From an uncultured Alistipes sp. (GTDB lineage Bacteria > Bacteroidota > Bacteroidia > Bacteroidales > Rikenellaceae): a stretch of 64,000 nucleotides of DNA. Made by a program: the position numbers and the translations under genes. Each line of letters starts with the position of its first letter. Within the stretch, counting starts at the first letter, position 1. The stretch spans positions 18,501 to 82,500 of the forward strand of contig NZ_OZ007039.1 of the NCBI RefSeq assembly GCF_963931675.1, read 5' to 3'. Of the stretch, positions 34,112 to 44,800 are shown piece after piece. The notes below the pieces were generated by a model, which saw only the letters and a program-made list of their open reading frames with translations, had not been told where the DNA came from and did not search any database.

Positions 34112-36013
34112 TTATTTCCACGGATTAATCTCTTCCCCATTGTTCCACTGGGGGCCCTGACCGTTGTCGTTATCGCCCGGTTCGGGCTCAGGTTGGGGTT
34201 CGGAAGGCTCTTTGAGCTCTACCGGCAGCCATTTTTCATAGTTGGAAGACGTCAGTCCCGAGAACGTATCGTCACCGGCGGCATCGTGCAATACGGCGTT
34301 GAAAAGGATGCGATCCATCGTCGTATTGAGTTTGCTGCGGGGGATGGCGACAACCAGGACATATCCACGGTCGTTTTCCGTTTCATCGAAGGTGCCGAGC
34401 ACGGTTGCACCCATCTGAAGGTCCTGATTCCCGCATACCAGCGTACCGCTTGCAGCATCAGGAGTGATCTTGACGATCAAAGGATCTCCCGTGGCATTTC
34501 CGCTCTGAATCATGAGTTCCAGGCCGTCGGTCCCGGAGAGGTTCTTGTCCAGCCGCTCGGCAAGGCAATACAGATTCTCGGCGTCATACGCAAAACGGAA
34601 TACGGCCTGGGCTTCCGAGACACTGCCGATGAAGAGCGCATCCTGTACATGGGTCCATCCCTTGCTGCTGCCGATGATTTCGGGGGTGAACTCCGAAGCA
34701 TTGATGCGGTGATTCAATACGAATTTGGCCAGTTGGATCCGGGCGCAGTCCGTCTGCGTTCCATCAATCGTCTGAGTGAAAGCCTCAGGAAAGACACCGA
34801 CGAGCGTATGGTCATCGATCAATTCGACGGATCCCCACGAGCCCCGGCCCGGAAAAGCCTGCATCGGCTGGCCGAATTCCCAGGCTTTGGAATCGCCGAG
34901 ACGCATGTTGAACATATAGTTGATGTTGCAGGAGAGGAGGGTTTCTCCCGAACGGAACTGCCGCAGATAGGGTGCGGCTTCATCCAGGAACAGGTTGCTC
35001 TGACGTTCGGCGGGACCGTCCTCATCCCCGGCAGGAGGTCCTGCCGCCCAGTTGTCCGACGTGTATGCCAGGCCCAGATGGTATCGATCTTCCGAGGTTC
35101 CGGTACGCCCGAATCGGGACTCGAATGCGACGGCAATCCGTTCCGAACCGTTCAATTGAATGGCCACAGGCATCTGGTCGGTAAATATCGTTTGTCCGGA
35201 GCCGTCGGTGGCCACACCGGCCTTTTGCCGAATGATCTTACCCACGGCGGTCCAGGTTGCACCCCGATCCGTAGAACGGAGCAATGAGGTTCCCGAATTA
35301 CCGATAAGCGGATCGGCATCCGTAAAATAGAGATGTACCTCCTTGCTCGACAATTGAAGGGCGGAGGGTTCCCAGGTCGTACCCCGGTAAATGACCTCCG
35401 TCGGAGACCAGGTCCGGCCGTTGTCGGTCGAGCGGCGCATCATGATCCCGTTGTTAAGCGGGTTGAGCAGGTACCCCTTGTTGAGCCGGAAGGAGGCAAA
35501 AGCCAGAATATCCCCGTTATCAAGCACAATGGCATCGGCCGACGAGAAGAGTACGCGGTCCGATACCGTGCTTTCATACTGGTTCATGTCGGTTTTTGCA
35601 AAAAGCTGCTCCTCGACATTCTGCCAGGAGGTCAGATTGTTGCTGCGGGCATAGTACACGTCGTGAGCCGTCATCCCTTGTTGGTAGATCAACAGATAGG
35701 ATCCATCCTTCAACTTCTTGATACGGGGATAACGGGCATTTACGGCCGACAGGAGCGGACTCTCCAGGGTGATAAACGACCGGTAATTCATTTCGAGCAG
35801 GCTGTTTTGCCACTCGTTCGCATGGGAATTGAGGAATCCTTCATCCGCATTGAGCTCCTGAATCGAGGTGATTTCCGTATCCACAGGCTCCGGATCGGTA
35901 TTTGTCCCCGGTTTAGGATTCGGATGTTCATCGGCGGACGGCTTGGCACATGCGGACAATGACAGCACCCATGCCCAAAAGATCGTTTTACTTATCAATC
36001 GACTGTATTTCAT
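34112..36013 (-). CDS. Sialidase-fold (BNR/Asp-box) lipoprotein 2
   Basis: A 633-residue lipoprotein (lipobox LSLSAC). A Pro-rich linker leads into a six-bladed propeller with Asp boxes STDNGRTW and STDRGATW, the same YPRIKKLKDG motif as in its paralogue at 27171, and matching blades (FTDQMPVAIQL, GETLLSCNIN). The C-terminal beta domain (about 460-600) parallels the CBM9-like module of the paralogue. An acidic/Pro tail follows (EPSEPQPEPEPGDNDNGQG). Being lipid-anchored it may act at the cell surface while the paralogue acts in the periplasm. Confidence 0.78.
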   Translation of the reverse strand: MKYSRLISKTIFWAWVLSLSACAKPSADEHPNPKPGTNTDPEPVDTEITSIQELNADEGFLNSHANEWQNSLLEMNYRSFITLESPLLSAVNARYPRIKKLKDGSYLLIYQQGMTAHDVYYARSNNLTSWQNVEEQLFAKTDMNQYESTVSDRVLFSSADAIVLDNGDILAFASFRLNKGYLLNPLNNGIMMRRSTDNGRTWSPTEVIYRGTTWEPSALQLSSKEVHLYFTDADPLIGNSGTSLLRSTDRGATWTAVGKIIRQKAGVATDGSGQTIFTDQMPVAIQLNGSERIAVAFESRFGRTGTSEDRYHLGLAYTSDNWAAGPPAGDEDGPAERQSNLFLDEAAPYLRQFRSGETLLSCNINYMFNMRLGDSKAWEFGQPMQAFPGRGSWGSVELIDDHTLVGVFPEAFTQTIDGTQTDCARIQLAKFVLNHRINASEFTPEIIGSSKGWTHVQDALFIGSVSEAQAVFRFAYDAENLYCLAERLDKNLSGTDGLELMIQSGNATGDPLIVKITPDAASGTLVCGNQDLQMGATVLGTFDETENDRGYVLVVAIPRSKLNTTMDRILFNAVLHDAAGDDTFSGLTSSNYEKWLPVELKEPSEPQPEPEPGDNDNGQGPQWNNGEEINPWK

Positions 36014-36023
36014 GACTGTAGAA

Positions 36024-37130
36024 TTATTGGATATTCATATTTTTATCACGTGTCATGGATCGGATGAAATCAATTTCGTGTGGATCGTAAGGAGTCCCAT
36101 CGGAACGATAAATGTCATGGAACCAAATCTCGGGTTCCGGATCCCCGGCCTTGCTGGACCATTGCAGATGGAAATTGCATTTCCCGGCTGTGAGGCCCCA
36201 ACTGATAGCTCCGACATGCTCGCGTTTGAGAATAGGCATGATCTCTTCGAAGGTGGAACGCGGCCGTCCCATATATTCCTGACAAACAATCGGCCGGTCG
36301 AACTGTTTCATGTACGAAATGAATGTCTCCATCTCTTCCGGTTCATAATAGCAATGGAACGTCATGATATCGCAATTCTCGCCCAGGAAACTGATAATCG
36401 GGTAATTGCTTCGCCCCCCATGATATCCGGGGCAGAGCCAAACGGGAGACGAAAGCGGTTGCGAAGGGTTGACTTCACGTCCCCAGCGGAAAACTTCACG
36501 CAATAAAGGCAGACTCCGAGCCCCTTCCTTGAAATTTTCCGGCTCGTTGTAAAGGCACCAGAACAAAATACGGTCATCATCCCGGAATGTGTTCATAATG
36601 TCCGTCACATACTTTTTCAGCCGCGGCCAGGTCGCAGGATCGTTTACGGACTGCGCCCCGGGACTTTGAATCCATTGCGAATTATGCACGCCGGATATGG
36701 GTTCCGGCTGTTTGCCGAGTTTAGGATTGTTGAAACGGCCCCCATTGGTAAAAAAAGTCACAATAACCTTGATCCCGTGGCGGTCGCAGATCCCAAGGAA
36801 CTGATCGATACGCTGTTTGAAACCGTCCGGATCAGCTTCCCAGACCATGTCATGCAGGAAAATGCGAACCGTATTGAATCCCAGGCCTTCGGCAAGGTTC
36901 ATTTCTTGTTCTATGGTCTGAGGGTCGAAAGACTCCCGCTGCCACATTTCGAATTGATTGATTGCCGACGCAGCAACATAGTTGAACCCTACCGGCCATT
37001 CGTGCGAGGCATACCAGGCATTCGCCCGCTCTTCAGACCATCTTTCGGCGAGTTCTGCCGACGGAGCGGCACAGGATACGGCTGCCAATAACGAGGCTAT
37101 CGAAAAAATCAATTTTTGTTTCATAATCAT
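36024..37130 (-). CDS. TIM-barrel glycoside hydrolase lipoprotein (GH5/clan A-like)
   Basis: A 368-residue protein with signal IFSIASLLAAVSC, a likely lipidated Cys at 20. The barrel carries NTVRIFLHD, WCLYNEPEN with Asn195-Glu196 as probable acid/base, the HCYYEP strand, and VCQEYMGR with Glu285 as probable nucleophile. This pair is diagnostic of clan A retaining glycosidases. The exact family (GH5, GH2-like or a newer one) cannot be read by eye. It sits between susD and the sialidase-fold lipoprotein with a ten-base gap. Its own start may be codon 3 (MKQKL). Confidence 0.82.
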   Translation of the reverse strand: MIMKQKLIFSIASLLAAVSCAAPSAELAERWSEERANAWYASHEWPVGFNYVAASAINQFEMWQRESFDPQTIEQEMNLAEGLGFNTVRIFLHDMVWEADPDGFKQRIDQFLGICDRHGIKVIVTFFTNGGRFNNPKLGKQPEPISGVHNSQWIQSPGAQSVNDPATWPRLKKYVTDIMNTFRDDDRILFWCLYNEPENFKEGARSLPLLREVFRWGREVNPSQPLSSPVWLCPGYHGGRSNYPIISFLGENCDIMTFHCYYEPEEMETFISYMKQFDRPIVCQEYMGRPRSTFEEIMPILKREHVGAISWGLTAGKCNFHLQWSSKAGDPEPEIWFHDIYRSDGTPYDPHEIDFIRSMTRDKNMNIQ

Positions 37131-37139
37131 ACGAAATAT

Positions 37140-38615
37140 TTAATATCCAGGATTTTGATCCTTAGCCGGATCAAGAGCAGTATTGTAATTGAACTCGTCC
37201 GTTGGAATGGGCCACCAGTAGGCGGCGTCCCCGACTTCGGAGGTCGAAGTGATGCGACCGGCCTTTACGGCATATTCAGCCAGTTTCCCGCATCGTTTCA
37301 GGTCACAGTAGCGTTTCCCCTCGAAAACGGTTTCATATCCCCGTTCCTTGAGCAGCAGCTCCATAAAAGACTCTTGCGTCGAATAATCCGCCAGTTTGTA
37401 ATCCGAAGCATGTGCCTGCATCGGGTTCAGGCCATAGGCTCGACGGTGTATCCGGTTGATCATTTCCAGGGCTGTACTATTGGGTTTCCCATCCCTGCGG
37501 CAGATTGCCTCGGCATAATAGAGCAGCGCATCGGCATAGCGATAGACGGGAAAGTCGTTGGCCATAGTGGACCCGTCGGTCTCCTGATCCCGATACTTCA
37601 GACAGATCATTCCGGTTTTGGTCAAACTGTTGAGCGTTCCATTCTCCGTTTGTTTGTAAAGGCTGTACTGATAGCGAAGATCCGCAGGATCCCAATCGAC
37701 AATAAACCGATTGTTGACATAGTCGGTATAGATGCCCAAAGCACCTGTGGCAAAAACCGGATTGGGTTTGCACAAATACATCCAGGGGAAAGTGGCTCCT
37801 TCATCCCGATTGTATTTAAAATAAAATATCTCCTCCTGCGTGGCATTGGCCTTGTAGCCGTAGAGGTCATCGAAATCATCGGCCGCCGAAACCTCCACAA
37901 GCGCATAACGCCCGGAGGTCACGATCTCTTCGGCCGCCGAAGCTGCGCCACTCCAATCCTCCAGATACAGGCAGGCCTCTGTCCGCAACATCAAAGCCGC
38001 ATAGCGAGTCGGATGTCCCGCCATAACCACCGTTTCCGGCAGCAAACCGGCAGCATCGGCAGCCTCTCGGGCGATAAATTCCCAGATCTCACGCTCCGGA
38101 GTTCTCGGTTTGTTGAAATCGGACATGTTGGTTTCGTCGAAAAAAGGCACGGCCCCGAAATATTTGACCAGGTACGAATAACTGAAGGCCCGCAGATACC
38201 GGGTCTCTCCCGTCAATTGGTCATATTGAAGCTGGGAAAGAGTGGCGCCGTCGATCTGAGAGAGGATTTCATTCGAAAAGCGAATGGCTCGGTACAGTAC
38301 GGCCCACGTATCTTTGGAGAAACCGATTCCGCCGCTCGTCAGGCCACTGGCATAAGACGTCGCATAATTTCCCCGCCCATAACAGTAATCGGCAAGGCTT
38401 TCGCTCAACACCGAAAGGTACCGGCCGAATCCGGGATTGCGGCGCAACTGATAATAGATCGAATTGATAACGCTCTGCACCTCTTCGGCATTGGACATAA
38501 AGGTCGTGGCATCCACTTTTTTAGGGTGCTCCTCCAGAAAGGACCACTCTTCACAGGAAGTGACGAGCGTCGAGGCTCCGAACAATGCAAGTATAAATGA
38601 AAGGATCCGTTTCAT
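37140..38615 (-). CDS. susD: SusD/RagB-family glycan-binding lipoprotein
   Basis: A 491-residue lipoprotein. Start MKRILSFILALFGASTLVTSC with the lipid Cys in TSC. The helical SusD signatures are present: SVINSIYYQLRR, GETRYLRAFSYSYLVKYFGAVPF, YRYADALLYYAEAIC and the C-terminal RGYETVFEGKRYCDLKR with WWPIPTDEFN. It caps the SusC pore and binds the incoming glycan at the cell surface. It is 19 bases downstream of susC. The longer frame to 38732 reads back into susC and is not real. Confidence 0.93.
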   Translation of the reverse strand: MKRILSFILALFGASTLVTSCEEWSFLEEHPKKVDATTFMSNAEEVQSVINSIYYQLRRNPGFGRYLSVLSESLADYCYGRGNYATSYASGLTSGGIGFSKDTWAVLYRAIRFSNEILSQIDGATLSQLQYDQLTGETRYLRAFSYSYLVKYFGAVPFFDETNMSDFNKPRTPEREIWEFIAREAADAAGLLPETVVMAGHPTRYAALMLRTEACLYLEDWSGAASAAEEIVTSGRYALVEVSAADDFDDLYGYKANATQEEIFYFKYNRDEGATFPWMYLCKPNPVFATGALGIYTDYVNNRFIVDWDPADLRYQYSLYKQTENGTLNSLTKTGMICLKYRDQETDGSTMANDFPVYRYADALLYYAEAICRRDGKPNSTALEMINRIHRRAYGLNPMQAHASDYKLADYSTQESFMELLLKERGYETVFEGKRYCDLKRCGKLAEYAVKAGRITSTSEVGDAAYWWPIPTDEFNYNTALDPAKDQNPGY

Positions 38616-38634
38616 AATTTTAACTGTTTGATCG

Positions 38635-41600
38635 TTAGAATACAAGCCGGCAACCCAGCGAGAAAGTCCGGGCACTGGGATAACAGTTGGAATCAATGCC
38701 TTGAATGAGGGAATTTCCTCCGCCATTTGCATTTACATCCGGATCCCAGAACGGATAGGACGTGATCGTGAACAGATTCTGAGCACTGACAAACACACGC
38801 GCCCGGCTGATAAACCGCCCTTTGCCGCAAGGGATGTCGTAGCTCAGTTCAAGATTCTTGAGACGCAGGTAGCTGCCGTCGTAAACGAAGCGGTCGGACA
38901 TCTTCAACGAAATATTCTGTGACAGGTTCGGATATTTCGCATTCGGATTCTCCGGAGTCCAATGGTCATAGAGCACCTCGCGCAACGCATTGGCATTATA
39001 TCCATAGTCGTAAGCGACGCTGACCATACTGAGCGAATAGATATCGTTTCCGAACGAACCCTGGAAAAACGCGCTTAACGTAAAGCCCTTGTAATTGACC
39101 GCCGTATTGAAATTGAGCAGAAAATCGGGATTGGGATTTCCGATAATGGTTTTATCGGCAGCCGAAATTCCCTCCTTGCCATCGAGATCCTTGTAAACGA
39201 TCTGCCCCTTATCGTCATAACCATCCTCCACATAGCCATAGAAGAGATACATGGGTTCTCCTTCCCGCATCAAGTTCAATTGATCGTTAAGTAGCGTGTT
39301 GCTGACCGTTCCGCCGAAAATATCCTTGCCTTCCGAAAGCGAGAGGACTTTCGATCGGTTGAGCGAAAAATTGACGCCGAAATCCCACTTTACGGCCTTG
39401 TTGATGATTCGGGAATCGAGCTGGACCTCGACACCGGAATTGCGGATCGATCCGATATTGCGCAACGCCGTCGTATAACCGCTCGACCGGGGCATCTCGA
39501 CATCATTGAGCAGATCCGTCGTCTTTTTATGGTAATAATCGGCCGTCAGGCGGATTCGGTTGTTGAGAAGGGCCAGATCGATGCCGGCATTCAACTGCGC
39601 GGTCGTCTCCCACCGGAGCCCGCCAAGATACGTGTCGCTCGGGGCATACCCCACAACCGTCGTTTTATCGAACACGACATTGACGGATTCCAACGTATTC
39701 TGCGTCGAATAGGGAGAAATGGCCGTACTGCCGGTCACGCCGTATCCGACACGCAGCTTGAGATCCGACAACCAATCGAGATCCTTCATGAAACGCTCCT
39801 GGGAGATACGCCACGCCACGGCCGCCGAAGGGAAATACCCCCATTTGTTGCCTTTGCTGTAACGCGACGATCCGTCGGCCCGGAAATTCACGGTCAGGAG
39901 GTACCGGTTGTCGTAGTTATAGTTGAAACGCCCGAGGAATGAAAGGAGTTTCCAGTTCGAATACCCCGAAGTCGGCAAGCCTTTTACTTCGGCGGCATTC
40001 ATGTCGTAGGACTCCACCACATCACTCAAAAAGCCGGTTCCGGTTCCGGTCCCAACGGTTTTCGACGTACTCTCTTCATACGTAATACCGCCCATGACGT
40101 TGATATGGTGCTTCCCGAAACCCTTGTCGTATGTAATGATGTTGTTGCTGGTAATCCCCAGGGTCTCGCCCAAAGTTATGGAGGCAGCACCGTCGGAATT
40201 CGGATAGTCGAGCGATTTGGTGTAATCCTTTCTGTTCTGATTGTTGGAGATGTTTGCGGCGAGTTGTATGGACAAGCCGTCGACCGGTTTGATCGTCAGA
40301 GCCGCATTGGCCAATATCCGGTTTGCATACCATTTGTTCTTGATTTCGTAAAGATAGGCCAGCGGATTGGTCCCAGCGACCGGTTGAGTCTGGAAATCGT
40401 TCCAGGAACCATCATCATAATGCGGCGTGGCAAGCGGAGAGGTTACCAACGCGGCGCCGATCACCGACGACCCGCGGCTGCCGCCCTGGGAATTCATCTG
40501 ATCATGATTCGAACGGCTGAAAATGATATTCGCGGAGGCGGAAACATACTTCGAAATATTGTAGTTGAGGTCGGTACGCAGGGAGATGCGCTCATAACCG
40601 CTCTTCTTGACGATTCCGTCTTGTTTGAAATAACTGGCTCCGAGCGATCCCTGGAACTTGGAATTGCCGCCGGTGATATCCACGGCATGGTTGGTGATGA
40701 CCGCCGCACGGAACACCTCGTCCTGCCAATTGGTATTGAACGTGTTTTCCTGGATCTGCTTTTCCGTGAAGACGGCCGGCAGACCGTTGATTTCGGCTTT
40801 TTTATTCAGATAGATCATATACTCGTCGCCGCTGAGCATCTCCATCTGCTTGGCTAGGCTTTGGACCCCGACACTGCCGTCGTAGGTGACTTTCACCTCT
40901 CCCTGTTTGGCGCTTTTCGTCGTGACGATGACAACGCCATTGGCACCCCGGGAGCCGTAAATAGCCGTTGCCGAAGCATCTTTCAGAATCTCGACCGATT
41001 CGATATCCGAGGTATTGATCATGTTGATATCCCCGGGGAATCCATTGATGATCCAAAGAGGCTCGTTGTCGCCCTTGATCGAATTCGCACCGCGAATACG
41101 GACCTGAATACCGGCCCCGGGCTGTCCGTTGAGCTGATTGATCTGTACGCCCGAGACGCGCCCCTGAAGGGCCGACGCAACCGAAAGATTGGCAAATTCG
41201 TTGATCACGTCGCCTTTCACCTGGGCAATGGCCCCGGACAGGTCGCGTTTGCGTTGCACACCATACCCGACGACTACGAGTTCGTCCATCTGAAGACTCT
41301 CTTCGGTCAGGGTGATGGTAATTTCAGTACGGCCGTTCAGCGGGGTTTCCCGGGCGGTCATACCGAGATAACTAACGGTCAGTATGGCCTGAGCCGGGAT
41401 TGCGTGAAACCGGCAAATTCCCTTCGTATCGGAAATTTCGCCCCGATTGCTGCCTTTTACAACAACGGCAGCTCCCGATACGGGTTTTCCTTCGGCATCC
41501 AATATACGGACCGTGCAATTCTCAATCGTGTTAACAGCATTCCTGGACTGAGACAAAGCCGCACTCGGCCACAGACACAGCAATGCAAAACACAGAACGG

Positions 41601-41652
41601 AAGAGAGGAAAATCAATTTCCCCGTGGCAATGAGGAGTCGTTCGTGTTTCAT
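38635..41652 (-). CDS. susC: SusC/RagA-family TonB-dependent outer-membrane transporter
   Basis: A 1005-residue receptor. A signal peptide leads into a CarboxypepD_reg-like domain (VRILDAEGKPVSGAAVVVKG), the TonB-box region (DELVVVGYG), the plug (LQGRVSGVQINQLNGQPGAG, DIESVEILKDASATAIYGSRGANGVVIVTTK) and a large barrel ending FSLGCRLVF. No STN domain precedes the plug, so control is by the hybrid two-component system next door and not by an anti-sigma factor. It imports the oligosaccharides trapped with SusD. Confidence 0.94.
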   Translation of the reverse strand: MKHERLLIATGKLIFLSSVLCFALLCLWPSAALSQSRNAVNTIENCTVRILDAEGKPVSGAAVVVKGSNRGEISDTKGICRFHAIPAQAILTVSYLGMTARETPLNGRTEITITLTEESLQMDELVVVGYGVQRKRDLSGAIAQVKGDVINEFANLSVASALQGRVSGVQINQLNGQPGAGIQVRIRGANSIKGDNEPLWIINGFPGDINMINTSDIESVEILKDASATAIYGSRGANGVVIVTTKSAKQGEVKVTYDGSVGVQSLAKQMEMLSGDEYMIYLNKKAEINGLPAVFTEKQIQENTFNTNWQDEVFRAAVITNHAVDITGGNSKFQGSLGASYFKQDGIVKKSGYERISLRTDLNYNISKYVSASANIIFSRSNHDQMNSQGGSRGSSVIGAALVTSPLATPHYDDGSWNDFQTQPVAGTNPLAYLYEIKNKWYANRILANAALTIKPVDGLSIQLAANISNNQNRKDYTKSLDYPNSDGAASITLGETLGITSNNIITYDKGFGKHHINVMGGITYEESTSKTVGTGTGTGFLSDVVESYDMNAAEVKGLPTSGYSNWKLLSFLGRFNYNYDNRYLLTVNFRADGSSRYSKGNKWGYFPSAAVAWRISQERFMKDLDWLSDLKLRVGYGVTGSTAISPYSTQNTLESVNVVFDKTTVVGYAPSDTYLGGLRWETTAQLNAGIDLALLNNRIRLTADYYHKKTTDLLNDVEMPRSSGYTTALRNIGSIRNSGVEVQLDSRIINKAVKWDFGVNFSLNRSKVLSLSEGKDIFGGTVSNTLLNDQLNLMREGEPMYLFYGYVEDGYDDKGQIVYKDLDGKEGISAADKTIIGNPNPDFLLNFNTAVNYKGFTLSAFFQGSFGNDIYSLSMVSVAYDYGYNANALREVLYDHWTPENPNAKYPNLSQNISLKMSDRFVYDGSYLRLKNLELSYDIPCGKGRFISRARVFVSAQNLFTITSYPFWDPDVNANGGGNSLIQGIDSNCYPSARTFSLGCRLVF

Positions 41653-41726
41653 AATGGTTGGTTTTAAGTTCGTACAGATCGGTTTCCGGCAACCGATCCT
41701 AATCAGGGTGGTTCATGAGCCCAATA

Positions 41727-41734
41727 CAAAAATA
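41727..41734 (-). promoter_or_regulatory. Promoter -7 box for the PUL operon (susC)
   Basis: TATTTTTG on the minus strand fits TAnnTTTG and lies about 75 bases before the susC start. The leader holds a hairpin, GATCGGTT-GCCGG-AAACCGATC, at 41677-41698. This promoter is the probable target of the adjacent hybrid regulator. Confidence 0.6.
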
Positions 41735-41837
41735 GCAGGACTCGGCACGATGTGAAACGGTCTTCCGGCGGTTTGGGAAAATCGTCGTATCGGTTGGAAA
41801 AATTGTTGCATCGGCGCCTTTCAGAAAGCCCGGGCAA

Positions 41838-44800
41838 CTATTTTTTCTGATATTCTGCCGGAAGAATGCCGAATTGCTCCTTGAAGCATTTGGCAAAATA
41901 GGAGGGTGAGTTGAATCCGACCGCAAAGCAGACCTCACTGACCCGGCATTTGTTTCGGGCAAGTAATTGTGCAGCGACTGACAGCCGTTTGAAACGCAGA
42001 TAATCGTTGGGGGTCGTGTCGAGCAGCGCCCGGACTTTCCGGATCAGGGTCGAGCGGCTCAGGAAAAGAGCCTCTTCAATCTGTTTGCTGGAAAACGCGG
42101 GATCTTTGAGATTTTGCATGATCACTTCATCGAGACGATGCAGGAACTCCTCGTCGGCACTCTGGAGATTGAACTGTTTGGGATCGACCCGGGCCGACGG
42201 ATTCTGGTATGCCTTTTTCAGCCCGGCCCGTTTATCAAGGATCCCCTTGATACAGGCCTGAAGGTACTCGATACTGAACGGTTTTTCAATATAGGTGCTG
42301 GCTCCGGCCTCAATACATGCGATTTTGGTATCTGTGGCCGATATGGCCGAAACCACAATTACGGGAATATGCGAGCAATTGAAATCGGCGGAAATCGTCC
42401 GACAAAACTCGATGCCGCTCATTCCGGGCAACGCGATATCGGTAACAATGATATCGGGTTCGTGTTTTCGAAGCAACGCGCAGGCCTTCTCTGCAGAGTG
42501 TGCGATCTGAACCTGAAAATCAGCACCGAGCCTGCGGGCCAGATAGGCCGAAAGCTCCCGATTGTCTTCCACAAGCAGAATCGATGCCCCCAAAGGTCTG
42601 CTGGCCGGAGTCTCCTCGTTACCGATTGCCGTCTCCGTCTGAAATTCCCGGACCGGAAGGGTCAGCACGAAGGTCGTGGCCGTCGTATCGTCGGAGATCT
42701 CCAAAGTCCCGTCATGCATTTCGGCCAACGTCCGGGCCAGAGGAAGCCCGATACCGAAACTCCGGGCCTCGGTCTCCCGGTCGGTGCTGTACTGCACGAA
42801 CGGCTTGAAAATCTCGGATCGCCGTTCGAATGGAATCGCGGGCCCGTCATTGCTGATTTCAACGACTGCGGCTCCCGTTTTCCGGACAACGGTTACCCGG
42901 ATATAGGTCTCCGCATATTTAACGGCATTGTGAAGCAGGTTGTTCAGGATCTTATCGATCGCACTCTCGTCGGCTTCGATATAAATGGATTCCGGATTGG
43001 AGTTGAACGAGAGTTTCAGATTCCGGGACTTCACCGTTTCGGCAAAATTCGAGCACAGAAAACCGATTCTTTCGACAAGGTCCAGCATCCGACGATTGAG
43101 CTGGTAACCGTGTTTTTCGATGCGGATAAAATCAAGTAACTCCCGAACCAGTCGATCCAGATATTCCGTACCGTTTCCAATAGTTGCCAATTCCTCCAAG
43201 AGTGACGGATCGAGCCGTTCCGAGGCCATGATATTTTGCAAGGGGGTCCGGATAACGGTGAGCGGCGTCTTGATCTCATGAACGACGCTCGAAAAAAACG
43301 ACAGTTTCTGTTGGAAAAGTTCCTCTTCCTTCTGCTGTTTATAAATTTCATGTTCCCGCTTTTCCCGGATGATGGCCCGACGATAGTAAAAGAGAAATAT
43401 CCCGACAATAATGGAAACAAGGACAAACACATAGAGAAGAATCGCAACCGTACTTTTATAAAAACGCTGTGCCACGGTAATCGTCAAATCGGAATGCACG
43501 ATCTCTTCGGCGCCGATTCCGTTCAACGCTTTCGTTTTCAAGGTATAGGTTCCGGCCGGAACATTGTAATAAAATATGGTGTTGTCGATCGTCGTATGCC
43601 GCCACACGGAATCGAAGCCTTCGAGTTTGCATTGAATGGCATTCGACCCGGAAGCATTCGAATTGAGAATGGCAAATCCGAATCCGAACGAATTTTGTCG
43701 GGGCGAGAGATGAATCTCATGCGTTTCGTCGACATTGCAGGCAAGCGGACCGTTTCCAGTCTCGGACGGAGTTACCAAATCATCTCCAACCCTCAGGCCC
43801 GTAATCACAAGGCGTGAATTCCCGTTTTTCGAGCTAAAACGTTCCGGATTGAAACGGATGAATCCGCTCCGCGATCCGAAATAGAGATCTCCATTGTCGT
43901 CTTTCCATCCGCAGTTTTTGAATTCGTTGTCGAGGAGGCCGTCATAAACCGAAAACAATCGGATTTCGTCCGTATCGGGATCAAGAGACAAAAGTCCCTT
44001 GTCCGAGGAGATCCAAAGCACTCCCAGATCGTCTTCCAGAATCATGAAACAGATATCGGTCGGAAGCAGATCGTTATGCGCCGTGTTATAGTTTTTGAAT
44101 TGTCCGGTCGCCTTGTCGAAACTGCAAAAGCCATCGTTGAAACTGGTGGCCCAGATTCTGTCGTTCGACCCGACGGATACCGAAAAGAGCTTGTTGGAGG
44201 AAATACTTCCCTCTGCCGGGCTGGAGGGATCGTTGAGATAATGCGCCATGATACGGTCATCGAGCGGGTCATAACGGACCAAACCCTTGGCATAGGTTGA
44301 GATCCAAAGTGTTTGCTCTGCGTCTTCCTCCATATCGGTCACAAAAACGCCCTCAAACCATTCGATCGGATCGAACACGTCCTGAACGCGATCATATCGG
44401 AACAATCCTACGGTAGTCCCTACGAACAACTCATGGCACGAGGTGCAAAATATGGCAAAAACCCTCCGGTCCTGCATGGAAAACGGGAATCCAAGGGTTT
44501 CATAGGCTTTGCTCTCCCTGGTACGGGGATTGAAACGGTAAAGGCCTTGAATGGTTCCTATCCACAAGATTCCGGAATCGTAACAAACCGTAAATTGGGT
44601 TTTGGGGAGGTTGACACCTGCGATTTTTGTCAATTGCCTCGATTTTTTGTCGTAAACCAGCAGGCCCTCCTTTTCAGTAGCGACCCAAATATGGCCTTTT
44701 TTGTCATCGGCGAATCCCCGGACCAGACAATCTCCGAGAGACTGGTTCTTCACCAAATATTGTTTTTCGAAATTTCGTTGTATGGCACTGCTATAATTCA

